The notes beneath the pieces are model-generated. The model had not been told where the DNA came from. It did no database searches and saw only the letters and a program-made list of their open reading frames with translations. Positions 1 to 9,145 of a stretch of DNA of 64,000 bases are shown piece after piece. Origin of the DNA: Lachnospiraceae bacterium (lineage in GTDB: Bacteria; Bacillota; Clostridia; Lachnospirales; Lachnospiraceae); contig JAILIS010000047.1 in the NCBI GenBank assembly GCA_024695145.1, positions 62,001 to 126,000 on the forward strand, in the 5' to 3' direction. The stretch's first letter is position 1. Every line of letters starts with the position of its first letter. A program made the translations under genes and the position numbers.

Positions 1-304
1 AGATGGGATATGTGTGCTTGCAGTCCTGCATAAGATCGTGACCGTATGCGAGATAGTTAAAAGCGGGTACACAGATTCGGCCAAAAAGCTTAAACGCGAA
101 AACGTCAACGCTTTTTATCTGTTTTACGAGCAAAGAGCCTTTATCACGCCTTGGGGCCTGTTGAAATTCAAATACCTCGGGCGTTATGTGATATATGCAT
201 ACAGATCTTCCCGGCCTGTTTTTTCGGGAAGCCGATTGGGAGTATTCCCCATTTTGTGCGGATATGTTTACGGAGGTTTTTTGCTACTTACTCACAGGGA
301 GTAG
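1..304 (+). CDS. C-terminal fragment of an unidentified protein (possible glycosyltransferase tail)
   Basis: The reading frame is open from the left edge (first full codon at position 2) to the TAG at 302-304, so only about the last 100 residues are visible. A GTG at 14 could be read as a start, but nothing resembling a ribosome site precedes it and the frame continues upstream, so a truncated gene is more likely. The tail is basic and aromatic (ENVNAFYLFYEQRAF, then LKFKYLGRYVIYAYR) and ends in a hydrophobic stretch. Many bacterial GT2 enzymes end in a similar amphipathic or membrane-associated region, and a glycan gene follows after 6 nt, but no catalytic motif is visible. Function is not assigned. 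Confidence 0.5.
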   Translation, partial: DGICVLAVLHKIVTVCEIVKSGYTDSAKKLKRENVNAFYLFYEQRAFITPWGLLKFKYLGRYVIYAYRSSRPVFSGSRLGVFPILCGYVYGGFLLLTHRE

Positions 305-310
305 AGCACA

Positions 311-1684
311 TTGAACCGAAAGCAGTTTGAAAAAAGAGTATATCTTTTTGTAACGGCCCTTCTGATACTGGCTCTGGAAACCGGGATAATGCTCTATGTC
401 TGGTACTGGTATTACAACACCGGTCTTCCCAAAGCATTCTATTTCTGGGGACACTTTTTTATAGCTGCCGTTTATCTTGCGATCCTTTTGTTTTCATCGG
501 TCATGTACGGCGGTCTCAAGATAGGGTCGTTTCGTATGATAGAACTGACCCTGTCGCAGGGTTTTGCAACACTTATCACAAATGTTCTGTTCTATGGCAT
601 CATCTGCCTCCTGTCTTACCGATTTCCGACCGTGATACCTCTTATAACGGGGATGATAGTGCAGTGCTTTGCGGTGGGGCTGTGGATCATAGGATCCACT
701 TTCGGATATCGCGCCCTATTCCCGCCCATTGATGTGCTGCTCATATACGGCGGAAACAGCCAGGATATCATCATTGAAAAGTTCAAGACAAGGAGACATC
801 AGTTCAGTATCACGCGATCCATGAGTGTATCCGGTGATATCGATGAGATATGTTCCGAGGTGGGGCGGCATGAGGCCGTGATGCTCTGGGACATTCCCAA
901 CGAGATCAGAAATACCGTATTCAAAAGCTGCTATGAGAATAACGTTGAGATATATGTCAGCCCGAAGATCATGGACATAGTTCTGAAAGGTTCGCAGAAC
1001 GTGCATTTTTTCGACACACCGCTTCTGTTTACAAAGAGCGATCCGGTCGAGGCGGAGCAGAGGCTTGTAAAGAGGCTGTTTGACATTGTGCTCGCGGTTT
1101 TAATGATAGTGATTACATCCCCGATAATGTTGATCACGGCCATATGCGTAAAAGCGTGTGACGGCGGAAGTGTTTTCTATAAGCAGACGAGATGCACACG
1201 CGGCAACAGGGAATTTTCGATCATCAAGTTCCGGTCGATGATCGAGCATGCCGAAGAGGACGGAAAAGCGAGACTGGCTTCCGTCCATGATGACAGGATC
1301 ACTCCGGTGGGACGGGTGATCAGGAAACTTCGTTTTGATGAATTCCCCCAGCTTTTCAATGTGCTTAAGGGCGACATGTCATTTGTCGGACCGCGGCCCG
1401 AGCGTCCCGAGATCATAGAAAAGTATACGAAGATAATGCCGGAATTCTCATACAGAACAAAGGTCAAGGCCGGCATCACGGGTTATGCCCAGGTATACGG
1501 GAAATATAATACAAGACCTTATGACAAGTTAAAGCTTGATCTGTATTACATCGAGAATTTTTCCGTCTGGCTCGATCTTCGTCTCATCATTCTGACTGTC
1601 AAGACGCTCTTTATGATAGGCAGTGCCGAGGGCGTCGGAGACGGATATGCACTCCCTATGGAAGAGGATGGCAATGAACAGTAA
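311..1684 (+). CDS. Polyprenyl-phosphate sugar-1-phosphate transferase (initiating transferase 1)
   Basis: Predicted to start glycan repeat-unit assembly by moving a sugar-1-phosphate from a nucleotide sugar to undecaprenyl phosphate at the inner face of the membrane. The 457-residue protein has four N-terminal hydrophobic segments (about 10-33, 43-65, 82-103, 108-130), a linker domain starting near 140, a re-entrant hydrophobic helix (254-280) and a C-terminal bacterial sugar transferase domain (PF02397 type). That domain shows FRSM, the catalytic Asp-Glu in RFDEFPQL (343-344), PRPERP (361-366) and the KAGITGYAQVYGKYN block. The TTG start is preceded by AGGGAG. The next gene overlaps by 11 nt. 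It is closely similar in layout to the protein at 18531 and less so to the one at 50433. The sugar transferred cannot be read from sequence. Confidence 0.9.
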   Translation: MNRKQFEKRVYLFVTALLILALETGIMLYVWYWYYNTGLPKAFYFWGHFFIAAVYLAILLFSSVMYGGLKIGSFRMIELTLSQGFATLITNVLFYGIICLLSYRFPTVIPLITGMIVQCFAVGLWIIGSTFGYRALFPPIDVLLIYGGNSQDIIIEKFKTRRHQFSITRSMSVSGDIDEICSEVGRHEAVMLWDIPNEIRNTVFKSCYENNVEIYVSPKIMDIVLKGSQNVHFFDTPLLFTKSDPVEAEQRLVKRLFDIVLAVLMIVITSPIMLITAICVKACDGGSVFYKQTRCTRGNREFSIIKFRSMIEHAEEDGKARLASVHDDRITPVGRVIRKLRFDEFPQLFNVLKGDMSFVGPRPERPEIIEKYTKIMPEFSYRTKVKAGITGYAQVYGKYNTRPYDKLKLDLYYIENFSVWLDLRLIILTVKTLFMIGSAEGVGDGYALPMEEDGNEQ

Positions 1685-2423
1685 AGTCAGCGTCATCGTG
1701 CCGGTATACAATGTGGAAGATTACATCGCCGACACTGTCAAAAGCGTACTTGACCAGAGCTATACGGATGTGGAACTGATACTTGTCGACGACTCGTCCG
1801 ATGACAGGAGTGCGGATATAATAAGATCGTTTCTGCCCGATGAGCGGCTAAAGCTTTTGACAAACGTCAATAAAAAGGGAGCCGCGGGGGCGAGAAATAC
1901 CGGTATTGCCTCTGCTTCCGGCAGATACATAGCCTTTCTTGATTCGGATGATCTGTGGAAGAAGGATAAGCTGAGTAAGCAGACCGGGTTCATGAAACAA
2001 AAAGATGCGGCATTTTCCTTTACGGGATATGAATTTGCCAATGAACGCGGAGAGGGACTCGGCAAGGTCGTGAAGGTTCCCGGTACGATCACATATTCAC
2101 AGGCACTGAAAAACACGACGATCTTTACAAGCACTGTCATGTTCGATATGGAAAAGCTTGATAAAGACGATATAATGATGCCTTATGTCAAAAGTGAGGA
2201 TACCGCCACCTGGTGGAAGGTCTTAAAGAGCGGTATAAAAGGTTACGGTCTTGATGAGAACCTGACTCTTTACCGCCGTACCGCCTCTTCTCTTTCTTCG
2301 AACAAGATCGAGGCACTTCGCCGCATCTGGAATCTTTACAGAAACGTCGAGCATCTCAATATCATATACAGTGCCTTCTGCTTTTGCGCCTGGGCTGTGA
2401 GGGCAGTGGCAAGGAGGGTATAG
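1674..2423 (+). CDS. GT2 family glycosyltransferase
   Basis: A 249-residue single-domain GT-A enzyme expected to add one sugar to the lipid-linked glycan on the cytoplasmic side. It opens with VSVIVPVYNVEDYI, then LVDDSSDDRS (nucleotide binding), AGARNTGI and the metal-binding DSDD at 90-93. The acceptor-side part (SEDTATWWKVLKSG) fits family 2. I use the ATG at 1674 because GAAGAGGA lies just upstream and the protein then begins directly with the family's first beta strand; the frame also runs upstream through a GTG at 1623, inside the preceding gene. It overlaps that gene by 11 nt and abuts the next (TAG then ATG), so it is translationally coupled. Donor and acceptor are unknown. Confidence 0.88.
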   Translation: MNSKVSVIVPVYNVEDYIADTVKSVLDQSYTDVELILVDDSSDDRSADIIRSFLPDERLKLLTNVNKKGAAGARNTGIASASGRYIAFLDSDDLWKKDKLSKQTGFMKQKDAAFSFTGYEFANERGEGLGKVVKVPGTITYSQALKNTTIFTSTVMFDMEKLDKDDIMMPYVKSEDTATWWKVLKSGIKGYGLDENLTLYRRTASSLSSNKIEALRRIWNLYRNVEHLNIIYSAFCFCAWAVRAVARRV

Positions 2424-3236
2424 ATGGGCCCCGAAGTCCTGCTGTCAGCCATGTTCCTCGAGGACGAGAACTATATTGATACACTGAACATACATACCGA
2501 CTGTGTGGTGATCAATCAGTGTGATGAAGAAGAAGAACGGGAGATCTTCCGCGACACTCCGAAAGGCCGCATGAGGATCAGCTATGTCATGACACGGGAA
2601 AGGGGTCTTTCAAAGAGCCGTAACATGGCAATATCAAAGGCGTTGGGTCCTGTATGCATATTGTGCGATAATGACGTGGAATATGTAAAAGACTATGACC
2701 GGATAGTAAATGATGCGTTTACCGATCATCCCGATGCGGATGTGCTCGTCTTTTTTGTAAAACGTCCCGAAAGAAATGTCCCGGTGTTCGGCTCTGCCCG
2801 TAAAATGGGATACCTTTCGGTCCTGAAGATATTTTCGCCCGAGGTGGCATTTCGGAAAGAGAAGATAAAGGATCTTGAGTTTAACGAGCTTTTCGGCGCG
2901 GGTGCGAGATTTTTCATGGGGGAAGAGAACCTCTTTCTGTATGAATGTTTAAAGAGACACCTGAAGATCATATATATACCGGAGATGATAGCTTCGGTGC
3001 GCCAGACGCAGTCAACCTGGTTTAAAGGCTATGATAAAGAGTTTTTTGTGTCGAGGGGCGCCAACTATGCCGCGATGTCAAAACGGTTTTCCTCCCTGCT
3101 GATCTTTCAGTATGCTTTTCGAAAGAGGGGGCTTTACAAAGACAATATGACGGTCCGCGAAGCCCTGCGGGAGATGTTTGAGGGCCGGAGGCAGTATTTT
3201 GCTATCGCCGGAGAACGGCGGAAAAGATCGGGATGA
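2424..3236 (+). CDS. Divergent GT2-like glycosyltransferase
   Basis: A 270-residue GT-A-fold protein with an atypical N-terminus: instead of the usual VSVIIPxYN it begins MGPEVLLSAMFLEDENYIDT. The later family marks are present: GLSKSRNMAISKA, the DxD-type CDNDV at 81-85 and an acceptor-loop region FGAGARFFMGEENLF (about 168-183) that fits the GxGxxxxxEE pattern of glycosyltransferase family A proteins. It begins immediately after the previous stop and overlaps the next gene by 4 nt (ATGA), so it is embedded in the same operon. Probably a repeat-unit glycosyltransferase; specificity cannot be predicted. Confidence 0.78.
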   Translation: MGPEVLLSAMFLEDENYIDTLNIHTDCVVINQCDEEEEREIFRDTPKGRMRISYVMTRERGLSKSRNMAISKALGPVCILCDNDVEYVKDYDRIVNDAFTDHPDADVLVFFVKRPERNVPVFGSARKMGYLSVLKIFSPEVAFRKEKIKDLEFNELFGAGARFFMGEENLFLYECLKRHLKIIYIPEMIASVRQTQSTWFKGYDKEFFVSRGANYAAMSKRFSSLLIFQYAFRKRGLYKDNMTVREALREMFEGRRQYFAIAGERRKRSG

Positions 3237-4231
3237 GGATATTTCTGGCAGGAGACGCCGTAACGGGAACGGGTCCCGCAAATGTTACAAAATATTATAT
3301 AGAAAATCTTCCCGCAGGTACCCTTTATCAGAAGAGAAGAAACAAGGTGCTTCGTGCCCTCGAGATATTGATGTGTACTCTGCGTGCGGATGTGGTGGTC
3401 TATTCGGGGTATTCAAAGCAGAACATCCTCGGGCTGAGGATGGCGAAGCTGTTCGGAAAACCGTCCGCATATATCATGCACGGCTGTGTGGAATACGAGA
3501 ATGAGATCAACCGCGAGCCTGATGTGAAAATGAACGCCGTTGAGCGCGCCACCCTTGAAATGTGCGATCTTGTCATAGCTGTCAGCGAAAGGTTTGCAAC
3601 ATGGCTTAAAGAATATTATCCCATGCATGCGGATAAGATCGATCATGTCACAAACGGCCTTGATATATCTCTGTTAAACAGAAACAGCGGCTCATCCGAA
3701 AGAGATCCGCATATGATATTTACGGTCGGGGGCGGGATGCCGAGAAAGAAGATCGTCCATGTCTGTGAAGCGGTGAAGAAGCTTCGCGGCACATATGACA
3801 AAGACTTAAGACTCTGCATTACCGGAGATACAGGCGCCGATTCGGCCGTGATAGATTCATATGAATTTGCGGATGACAGAGGGCTCGTTTCTTTTGAGGA
3901 AAACGCATCGTACTTCGGCAGTGCGGCGCTGTTCGTCCAGAACAGCTGCTTTGAGACTTTCGGGCTGGCTCCGGTCGAGGCACTTATGTGCGGCTGTCCG
4001 GTATTGTGCTCACGCCATGTGGGAGCGCTCGATCTGCTGAAGGATCTGCGTGATACGGATGTCATAGAAAACTTCGACGATCCGGATGAGATCGCCGAAA
4101 AGATCAGGTTTAATCTTGAAAACACAAATGCCGGCAGACTGTCGGCAGGTATTGACGGGGAGTCATGTTCATGGAAAGCGGCAAGCGATGCTTTGACACA
4201 AAAGCTCTCAAAGCTTATTTCGTCGAAATAA
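3233..4231 (+). CDS. GT4 family glycosyltransferase
   Basis: A 332-residue GT-B enzyme, short for GT4 (commonly 350-400). The N-terminal domain has a glycine-rich first loop (GDAVTGTGPANVT) and MHGCVEYE; the C-terminal domain has FTVGGGMPRKK, VQNSCFETFGLAPVEALMCG with the retaining EX7E pair, and CPVLCSRHVGALDLL. It is expected to transfer a sugar from a nucleotide sugar to the growing lipid-linked oligosaccharide with retention of anomeric configuration. The start overlaps the upstream stop (ATGA), and its last 60 nt overlap the start of the next gene. Donor and acceptor are not predictable. Confidence 0.9.
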   Translation: MRIFLAGDAVTGTGPANVTKYYIENLPAGTLYQKRRNKVLRALEILMCTLRADVVVYSGYSKQNILGLRMAKLFGKPSAYIMHGCVEYENEINREPDVKMNAVERATLEMCDLVIAVSERFATWLKEYYPMHADKIDHVTNGLDISLLNRNSGSSERDPHMIFTVGGGMPRKKIVHVCEAVKKLRGTYDKDLRLCITGDTGADSAVIDSYEFADDRGLVSFEENASYFGSAALFVQNSCFETFGLAPVEALMCGCPVLCSRHVGALDLLKDLRDTDVIENFDDPDEIAEKIRFNLENTNAGRLSAGIDGESCSWKAASDALTQKLSKLISSK

Positions 4232-5379
4232 AAGAAGGATCCACGGTAAAGGATGTTGTAAATACTTGTGCACTCCTTTGCCTGTTCATATTTTACTCAC
4301 TGACTTTTTTTGTTCCGAGGTTTTACGGACTGACGGAAAAGTATGTCGGTCTGTTTGTCTTTCTTGTACTTTCCGTGATCTTCGCGGTCAATGTCAATCC
4401 CTTTACCAGACTGAAGAATAAAGATGCCGATCTTATCGCCGTCATTATCTTAAGCATTACGGCGGTCGTTAACATTATTCTCGTGGACTCGGGATTCGGA
4501 TGCTTTTTCGTAGTGGCTGATTTTGCGCTCGTATGGTATCTGTCGGGCGTTATCCCGTTTAAAAAATGGCAGGTTTATCTGTTCGGCATTCTCTATACAC
4601 TGATGCTCATATACTGGTTTTTCGGGGTGTATACGTGGATGTTTGCCGATTATACATCCTTTGCCATGAACACGAACACCGCTGCCACATTTACGATCTT
4701 TTCGATGCTGTGTGTATTTCCGTTTTATGATGCTCTTTATGAAAAGCATCCGGCATTCGGTCTTCTGATCACCATAGCGCTCGTAAAGTGCTTCCAGATA
4801 AGTCTGTATCACAGATCACGCGGGGCATTTATAATGCTTACCGTTTTCTTTGTTTTGAGGTTTATCCTTCCGAAGAGGATATGGGACAACAGGAAGTTTT
4901 ACAATTTTATGTGCATTTTCTCGACGATCGGCTCCCTTTTCTTTGTTGCGTTCTATGTGGTGCTCGGGTTTACCGGTATCAATTTTACGATGCCGTTTTT
5001 CTATAAAAATATCTTTTCGGGACGCGAGGCCATCTGGGCGGAGTTCTTCATGCTCTTTAAAGACAAGCCGCTGACGGGGATAGGCACCAACGTCACGATA
5101 AGCTCGTTTTTCGAATTCAACGTTCACAATGCCATGTACAATATACTCGTGATCCACGGACTCATCGTGTTCGCCCTTGTACTCTTTATCATGTACAGAT
5201 CATGGAAAAGAGTCCGGGACGGTCTTGGCTCGAAAAGAGTCAGAAGATGCGCTGTGGCTGCGATATTTGCGGTGTGTATAGAAAGCTTTTTCGATGTGGA
5301 TCTGATATGGGCAAATTATTCGCTGAACGTGTTCATATTGCTGCTGATAATGAATTCGGGCATGGATACTGTGGAGTGA
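4171..5379 (+). CDS. O-antigen polymerase/ligase-like membrane protein (Wzy-type) 1
   Basis: A polytopic membrane protein of about 402 residues with roughly ten hydrophobic segments. A central stretch SRGAFIMLTVFF and a late hydrophilic loop (NIFSGREAIWAEFF, KPLTGIGTN, then an HNAMYNILVIHG helix) match the O-antigen ligase/polymerase superfamily (PF04932 type). Such proteins join repeat units or ligate glycan outside the membrane. Two in-frame ATGs exist, at 4165 and 4171; GGGGAG at 4157-4162 is correctly spaced only for 4171. The gene overlaps the preceding GT4 gene by 61 nt. It is paralogous to the gene at 6825, and the two flank a flippase. Polymerase versus ligase cannot be separated by sequence. 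Confidence 0.82.
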   Translation: MESGKRCFDTKALKAYFVEIKEGSTVKDVVNTCALLCLFIFYSLTFFVPRFYGLTEKYVGLFVFLVLSVIFAVNVNPFTRLKNKDADLIAVIILSITAVVNIILVDSGFGCFFVVADFALVWYLSGVIPFKKWQVYLFGILYTLMLIYWFFGVYTWMFADYTSFAMNTNTAATFTIFSMLCVFPFYDALYEKHPAFGLLITIALVKCFQISLYHRSRGAFIMLTVFFVLRFILPKRIWDNRKFYNFMCIFSTIGSLFFVAFYVVLGFTGINFTMPFFYKNIFSGREAIWAEFFMLFKDKPLTGIGTNVTISSFFEFNVHNAMYNILVIHGLIVFALVLFIMYRSWKRVRDGLGSKRVRRCAVAAIFAVCIESFFDVDLIWANYSLNVFILLLIMNSGMDTVE

Positions 5380-5380
5380 T

Positions 5381-6823
5381 ATGAAAGAAACCGACAGCCC
5401 TAAGGGCAAATACCGTTATCTTGCCGGTAATATCGCCTTGTTCTCGGTCAGTAACTTTGTATCAAAGATACTGGTATTTCTTCTGGTACCTTTGTATACC
5501 AATGTACTTTCGACTTATGAATACGGCATCGCAGATATAATGCAGGTGACACTTCTTCTGCTGGTCCCCGCTCTTACACTCAATATAGGTGAGGCTGCCC
5601 TGCGCTTCGGGATCGAGAACGCAGGCAAAAGAGGGGGCATTCTCGGCATCGGCACATCTTTTGTTCTGCGCGCGGACGCTGTGGTGGTGGGGCTCTGTAT
5701 TGCCTCCTTTGCATTTGCCGGGCCCGATGTAAGGTGGTATATCCTTCTGTTTGCCCTGCTTTTTACGGCCAATTCCTGTTATGAGTTCCTGATCCTGTTC
5801 TTTCAGGGATGCGAAGCCGTTCCGATCGTAGTGATCGGCTCCGTCAGCTCAACGGTCATCACGATAGTCTCAAACATAATCTTTCTGCTTGTGGTAAAGA
5901 TCGGCCTGAACGGTTATATATACTCGCAGATCCTGGCGTTTGCACTGGCCTCGGCTGTTATGCTCTGCCTTGGCAGACGCTCCGGTATCAGACGTGACAA
6001 AGATCCCGATGAGGAACTGCGCTCTCAGATGCTCTCCTACAGTGTACCGCTTATCGCATATTCGACCGGCAGCTGGGTCAACAATGCCGCCGACAGATAT
6101 ATAGTCCTTGCCCTGTGCGGGGCGGCGGTAAACGGAGTATACGGGGTGGCTTACAAGATACCTGCCATACTCATGGTGTTCCAGAGGATATTTGCGCAGG
6201 CGTGGCAGATGTCGGCGACAAAAAGCTATAAGGACGAAAAAAGTGCGGAATTCTTTACGAACATGTACCGGACATACAACTGTGTCATGGTGATCGGGTG
6301 CGCGGTCCTGATACTGCTTGTTAATCCCATCGCCGCGTTTTTGTTCAAAAAGGATTTTTATGAGGCGTGGCTTTATGTCCCGCCGCTTCTGATATCAGTG
6401 ATCTTCGGGGCTCTTACCGGATTTCTGGGATCGATCTGCCTGGCATATAAGGATTCGAGATCCATGGGAGTCGCAACATCGATAGGCGCCGTGGCAAATG
6501 TAGCCATGAATCTGGCTTTTATCCCGAGATTCGGGGCAATGGGTGCTGCGATTGCAACTGCCGTAAGCTATGCGATCATGTGTGCGTTTGCGTATCGTTT
6601 TGTCAGAAGGTATGTTGTCATTGAAAACAACATTCTCGCGGATATACTGGCATATCTTATTCTTGTGGCGATATCGGTGGCCATGATAGGGCAGATACGG
6701 GGCAGGTATATCATATGTGCGATACTAACGGCTATCGTGGCTCTTGTTTATTATAAGGATGTTTACAACGTGACAGTGCGGATGTATGCGCTGGTAAAGA
6801 ACAGGATACATGCAGGAAGATAA
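5381..6823 (+). CDS. wzx: Wzx-type lipid-linked oligosaccharide flippase 1
   Basis: A 480-residue protein with about 12-14 hydrophobic helices, of the MOP/polysaccharide biosynthesis superfamily (PF01943/PF13440 type). The N-terminal signature region GNIALFSVSNFVSKILVFLL and YGIADIMQ is typical, and charged residues occur within helices (AALRFG). Members flip undecaprenyl-diphosphate-linked repeat units across the cytoplasmic membrane. It starts 1 nt after the stop of a Wzy-like gene and its end overlaps the second Wzy-like gene, giving a polymerase-flippase-polymerase arrangement. Two more Wzx-like proteins occur at 13936 and 22962; they differ enough in sequence to suggest different substrates. 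Confidence 0.88.
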   Translation: MKETDSPKGKYRYLAGNIALFSVSNFVSKILVFLLVPLYTNVLSTYEYGIADIMQVTLLLLVPALTLNIGEAALRFGIENAGKRGGILGIGTSFVLRADAVVVGLCIASFAFAGPDVRWYILLFALLFTANSCYEFLILFFQGCEAVPIVVIGSVSSTVITIVSNIIFLLVVKIGLNGYIYSQILAFALASAVMLCLGRRSGIRRDKDPDEELRSQMLSYSVPLIAYSTGSWVNNAADRYIVLALCGAAVNGVYGVAYKIPAILMVFQRIFAQAWQMSATKSYKDEKSAEFFTNMYRTYNCVMVIGCAVLILLVNPIAAFLFKKDFYEAWLYVPPLLISVIFGALTGFLGSICLAYKDSRSMGVATSIGAVANVAMNLAFIPRFGAMGAAIATAVSYAIMCAFAYRFVRRYVVIENNILADILAYLILVAISVAMIGQIRGRYIICAILTAIVALVYYKDVYNVTVRMYALVKNRIHAGR

Positions 6824-6824
6824 C

Positions 6825-7964
6825 ATGATGACAAAAAGAAGGATGGTCGGGACTGCATCCGTAATACTCGCGATGGTAATACAGACGCTGCTTTTGTGGA
6901 ACGAGTATGAGTGGTATGAGATATTTGCGCCCCTGGCTACTCTTATTTCGTTTGTATTTCTCGCAACAGCCTTTTTCTGCTTTGTGAAGATCAGGGAAGC
7001 TGTTACCGACCCGTTTTTCTATTTGATGGCGGCAGGTTCACTTATTGCCGGCATAAATCTTATCGTTATAGGTTCCAATAAAGGAGCCTGGCTTACCGCA
7101 ACGGATGTTCTGCTTGTTATCTATCTTGCCGGCAGGATCAGACTGCCAAGACCCGTCACATGGTTTTCCTGCGCGTATACGGGATTTTACTTCTACTACT
7201 GGACATATGACGTTAAAGGGTTTTTTAAAGGCTATAATACAAATTACGGCGGTCTTGTGCTGATAACGGGTTTTGTATTTGCCGTAACCGGACTTTTTAT
7301 TTTTCGCGAGAAGCTGAAAGGTGTTGAAGAGAAGGGCAAAGTGTTCCTGTCCGGTTTTATCGTGTTTATGTTTGCATGGGGGTATAACATCATAGCATGG
7401 TATAGGGCAAGATGTGCTCTTCTCGGCCTGGTGGTCTTCGCCCTTCTGCTTATCATGCCGTCGAAAGTGTGGAACAACCGGGTTTTCTATACATTCATCA
7501 CGATCGCCATGACGGTCGGGTCCGTTATAATGTCTGTCGTTTATGTCATACTCGGCTTTTTATCCGATTTTATACAGATCAGGATATTTTACAAAGATAT
7601 AATATCCGGCAGGAACGAGATATGGGCCGATCTGTGGAGGGCGTTTTTGCAAAAACCCCTGACGGGTATAGGCAGTTCGTATATCATCAATGTTGACTGG
7701 ATGGACGGTGTTTTTGAGGTCCATAACGGACTTCTGGACATACTTATAGTACACGGCATCATCGTCTTTGCGATCACATGCTTTATGCTGATAAGGGTGC
7801 TCCTCGGTCTTCGAGGACGTGCTGCATCCGGCATGGTCGGAAGATCTGCCGTATCTGCTGTCTTTGCCATTCTGGCGGCTTCTTTTATGGAGAACTTTTT
7901 TATCGTCCCGCCGTTCCTTATATGCACGCTTGTGTTGATTGCAATAGCGGAAAGTGAATGCTAA
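6825..7964 (+). CDS. O-antigen polymerase/ligase-like membrane protein (Wzy-type) 2
   Basis: About 379 residues and ten predicted membrane segments, paralogous to the gene at 4171: the loop ISGRNEIWADLWRA with KPLTGIGSSY and the VHNGLLDILIVHG helix align with the corresponding parts of the first copy. The frame contains ATGs at 6810, 6825 and 6828; AGGAAG at 6814-6819 fits 6825 or 6828, while 6810 lies inside the flippase gene with no site. Predicted to polymerise or ligate the repeat units delivered by a flippase. Two family members in one run suggest two polymers, or one polymerase and one ligase. Confidence 0.8.
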   Translation: MMTKRRMVGTASVILAMVIQTLLLWNEYEWYEIFAPLATLISFVFLATAFFCFVKIREAVTDPFFYLMAAGSLIAGINLIVIGSNKGAWLTATDVLLVIYLAGRIRLPRPVTWFSCAYTGFYFYYWTYDVKGFFKGYNTNYGGLVLITGFVFAVTGLFIFREKLKGVEEKGKVFLSGFIVFMFAWGYNIIAWYRARCALLGLVVFALLLIMPSKVWNNRVFYTFITIAMTVGSVIMSVVYVILGFLSDFIQIRIFYKDIISGRNEIWADLWRAFLQKPLTGIGSSYIINVDWMDGVFEVHNGLLDILIVHGIIVFAITCFMLIRVLLGLRGRAASGMVGRSAVSAVFAILAASFMENFFIVPPFLICTLVLIAIAESEC

Positions 7965-7987
7965 AATGAACCGGGAAGGAGAATACC

Positions 7988-9118
7988 ATGTCCGATAAGC
8001 TTAAATTATGTACGATAGTCGGGACCCGTCCCGAGATAATACGTCTTTCCGAGGTGATCAAATGCGCTGATAAGTATTTTGATCATATACTTGTTCATAC
8101 GGGACAGAATTATGCGCATGAGCTCAATGAGATATTTTTCGAGGAACTCGATCTTCGCAGACCCGATCACTATCTTGATGCGGTAGGAGCCGATCTCGGC
8201 GAGACAATGGGGAATATCATAGCCCGTTCGTATGAGGTCCTGTCAAAAGAGCGGCCCGATGCGCTGCTGATCCTTGGAGATACCAATTCCGCCCTGTCCG
8301 CCATCAGTGCGAAGAGGCTGAAGATACCTATCTTTCATATGGAAGCCGGTAACAGGTGCTGGGACTGGAACGTATCCGAGATGATCAACCGCAAGATCGT
8401 GGATCATATTTCCGATATCAATCTCCCGTATACGGAAAATTCGCGAAGGTATCTGCTTTCCGAGGGTATCGACGGCAAGACGGTATTTGTCACCGGCTCG
8501 CCGATGAAAGAAGTGATAAATGCCAACAAAGAAAAGATAGGATCAAGCGATGTCCTCTCCCGTCTGGGACTGACTGAGCGCGGATATATTCTTTTGTCTG
8601 CCCACAGGGAGGAAAATATAGATATAGAGGAAAACTTCATGGAACTTATGAATTCCGTGAATGCGATCGCGCAGAAATACGGGATGCCTGTCATATATTC
8701 AACGCATCCGAGAAGCGCCAAGTTCATAGAAAAGAGGAACTTTAAGTTCGATCCGCTCGTATCGAATATGAAACCGTTCGGTTTTCCCGATTATGTCTGC
8801 CTTCAAAAGAATGCATACTGTGTTCTTTCCGATTCCGGCACGCTTTCCGAAGAATCGGCCATGCTGGATTTTCCCGCGGTTCTTATCCGCACATCAACCG
8901 AGAGGCCCGAGGTGCTTGACAGCGGATCCATGATCGTCGGAGGGATAAAGAGCCGGGATGTATGTCAGGCGGTGGAACTTGCCGTATCCATGTATGAGAA
9001 CGGTGAGAAGACCATAGAGGCAAGAGATTATGCCGATGATAACGTTTCGGCAAAAGTGGTCAGGATCATCCAGAGCTATACACATATTGTCAACAGGACA
9101 GTGTGGTTGAAAAGCTGA
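7988..9118 (+). CDS. wecB: Non-hydrolysing UDP-HexNAc 2-epimerase (WecB family, FnlC/CapG-like)
   Basis: A cytoplasmic GT-B-fold epimerase, 376 residues as in the family. Visible motifs are VGTRPE (11-16), LGDTNS (Asp98), HMEAGNR (Glu119), Glu131 in the SEMINRKIVDH segment, SAHREEN (His206) and LSDSGTLSEES (280-290). These match the catalytic and UDP-binding residues known for E. coli WecB. The NRC..N..E.INRKIVDHISDINLPY pattern and GFPDYVCLQKNA are characteristic of the FnlC/WbjD/CapG branch, which makes UDP-L-FucNAc from a talosamine precursor, rather than of housekeeping WecB (UDP-ManNAc). The partner enzymes FnlA/FnlB are not in the window. A good AAGGAG site precedes the ATG. Confidence 0.88.
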   Translation: MSDKLKLCTIVGTRPEIIRLSEVIKCADKYFDHILVHTGQNYAHELNEIFFEELDLRRPDHYLDAVGADLGETMGNIIARSYEVLSKERPDALLILGDTNSALSAISAKRLKIPIFHMEAGNRCWDWNVSEMINRKIVDHISDINLPYTENSRRYLLSEGIDGKTVFVTGSPMKEVINANKEKIGSSDVLSRLGLTERGYILLSAHREENIDIEENFMELMNSVNAIAQKYGMPVIYSTHPRSAKFIEKRNFKFDPLVSNMKPFGFPDYVCLQKNAYCVLSDSGTLSEESAMLDFPAVLIRTSTERPEVLDSGSMIVGGIKSRDVCQAVELAVSMYENGEKTIEARDYADDNVSAKVVRIIQSYTHIVNRTVWLKS

Positions 9119-9145
9119 GGACTGCCGCGCAGCCGGAGAGACACT

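Noticed and set aside
7988..9118. Annotation as NeuC (hydrolysing epimerase) feeding neuB
   Set aside because: The N-terminal VGTRPE and NRC...INRKIVDH segments are those of non-hydrolysing WecB/FnlC enzymes, not NeuC.
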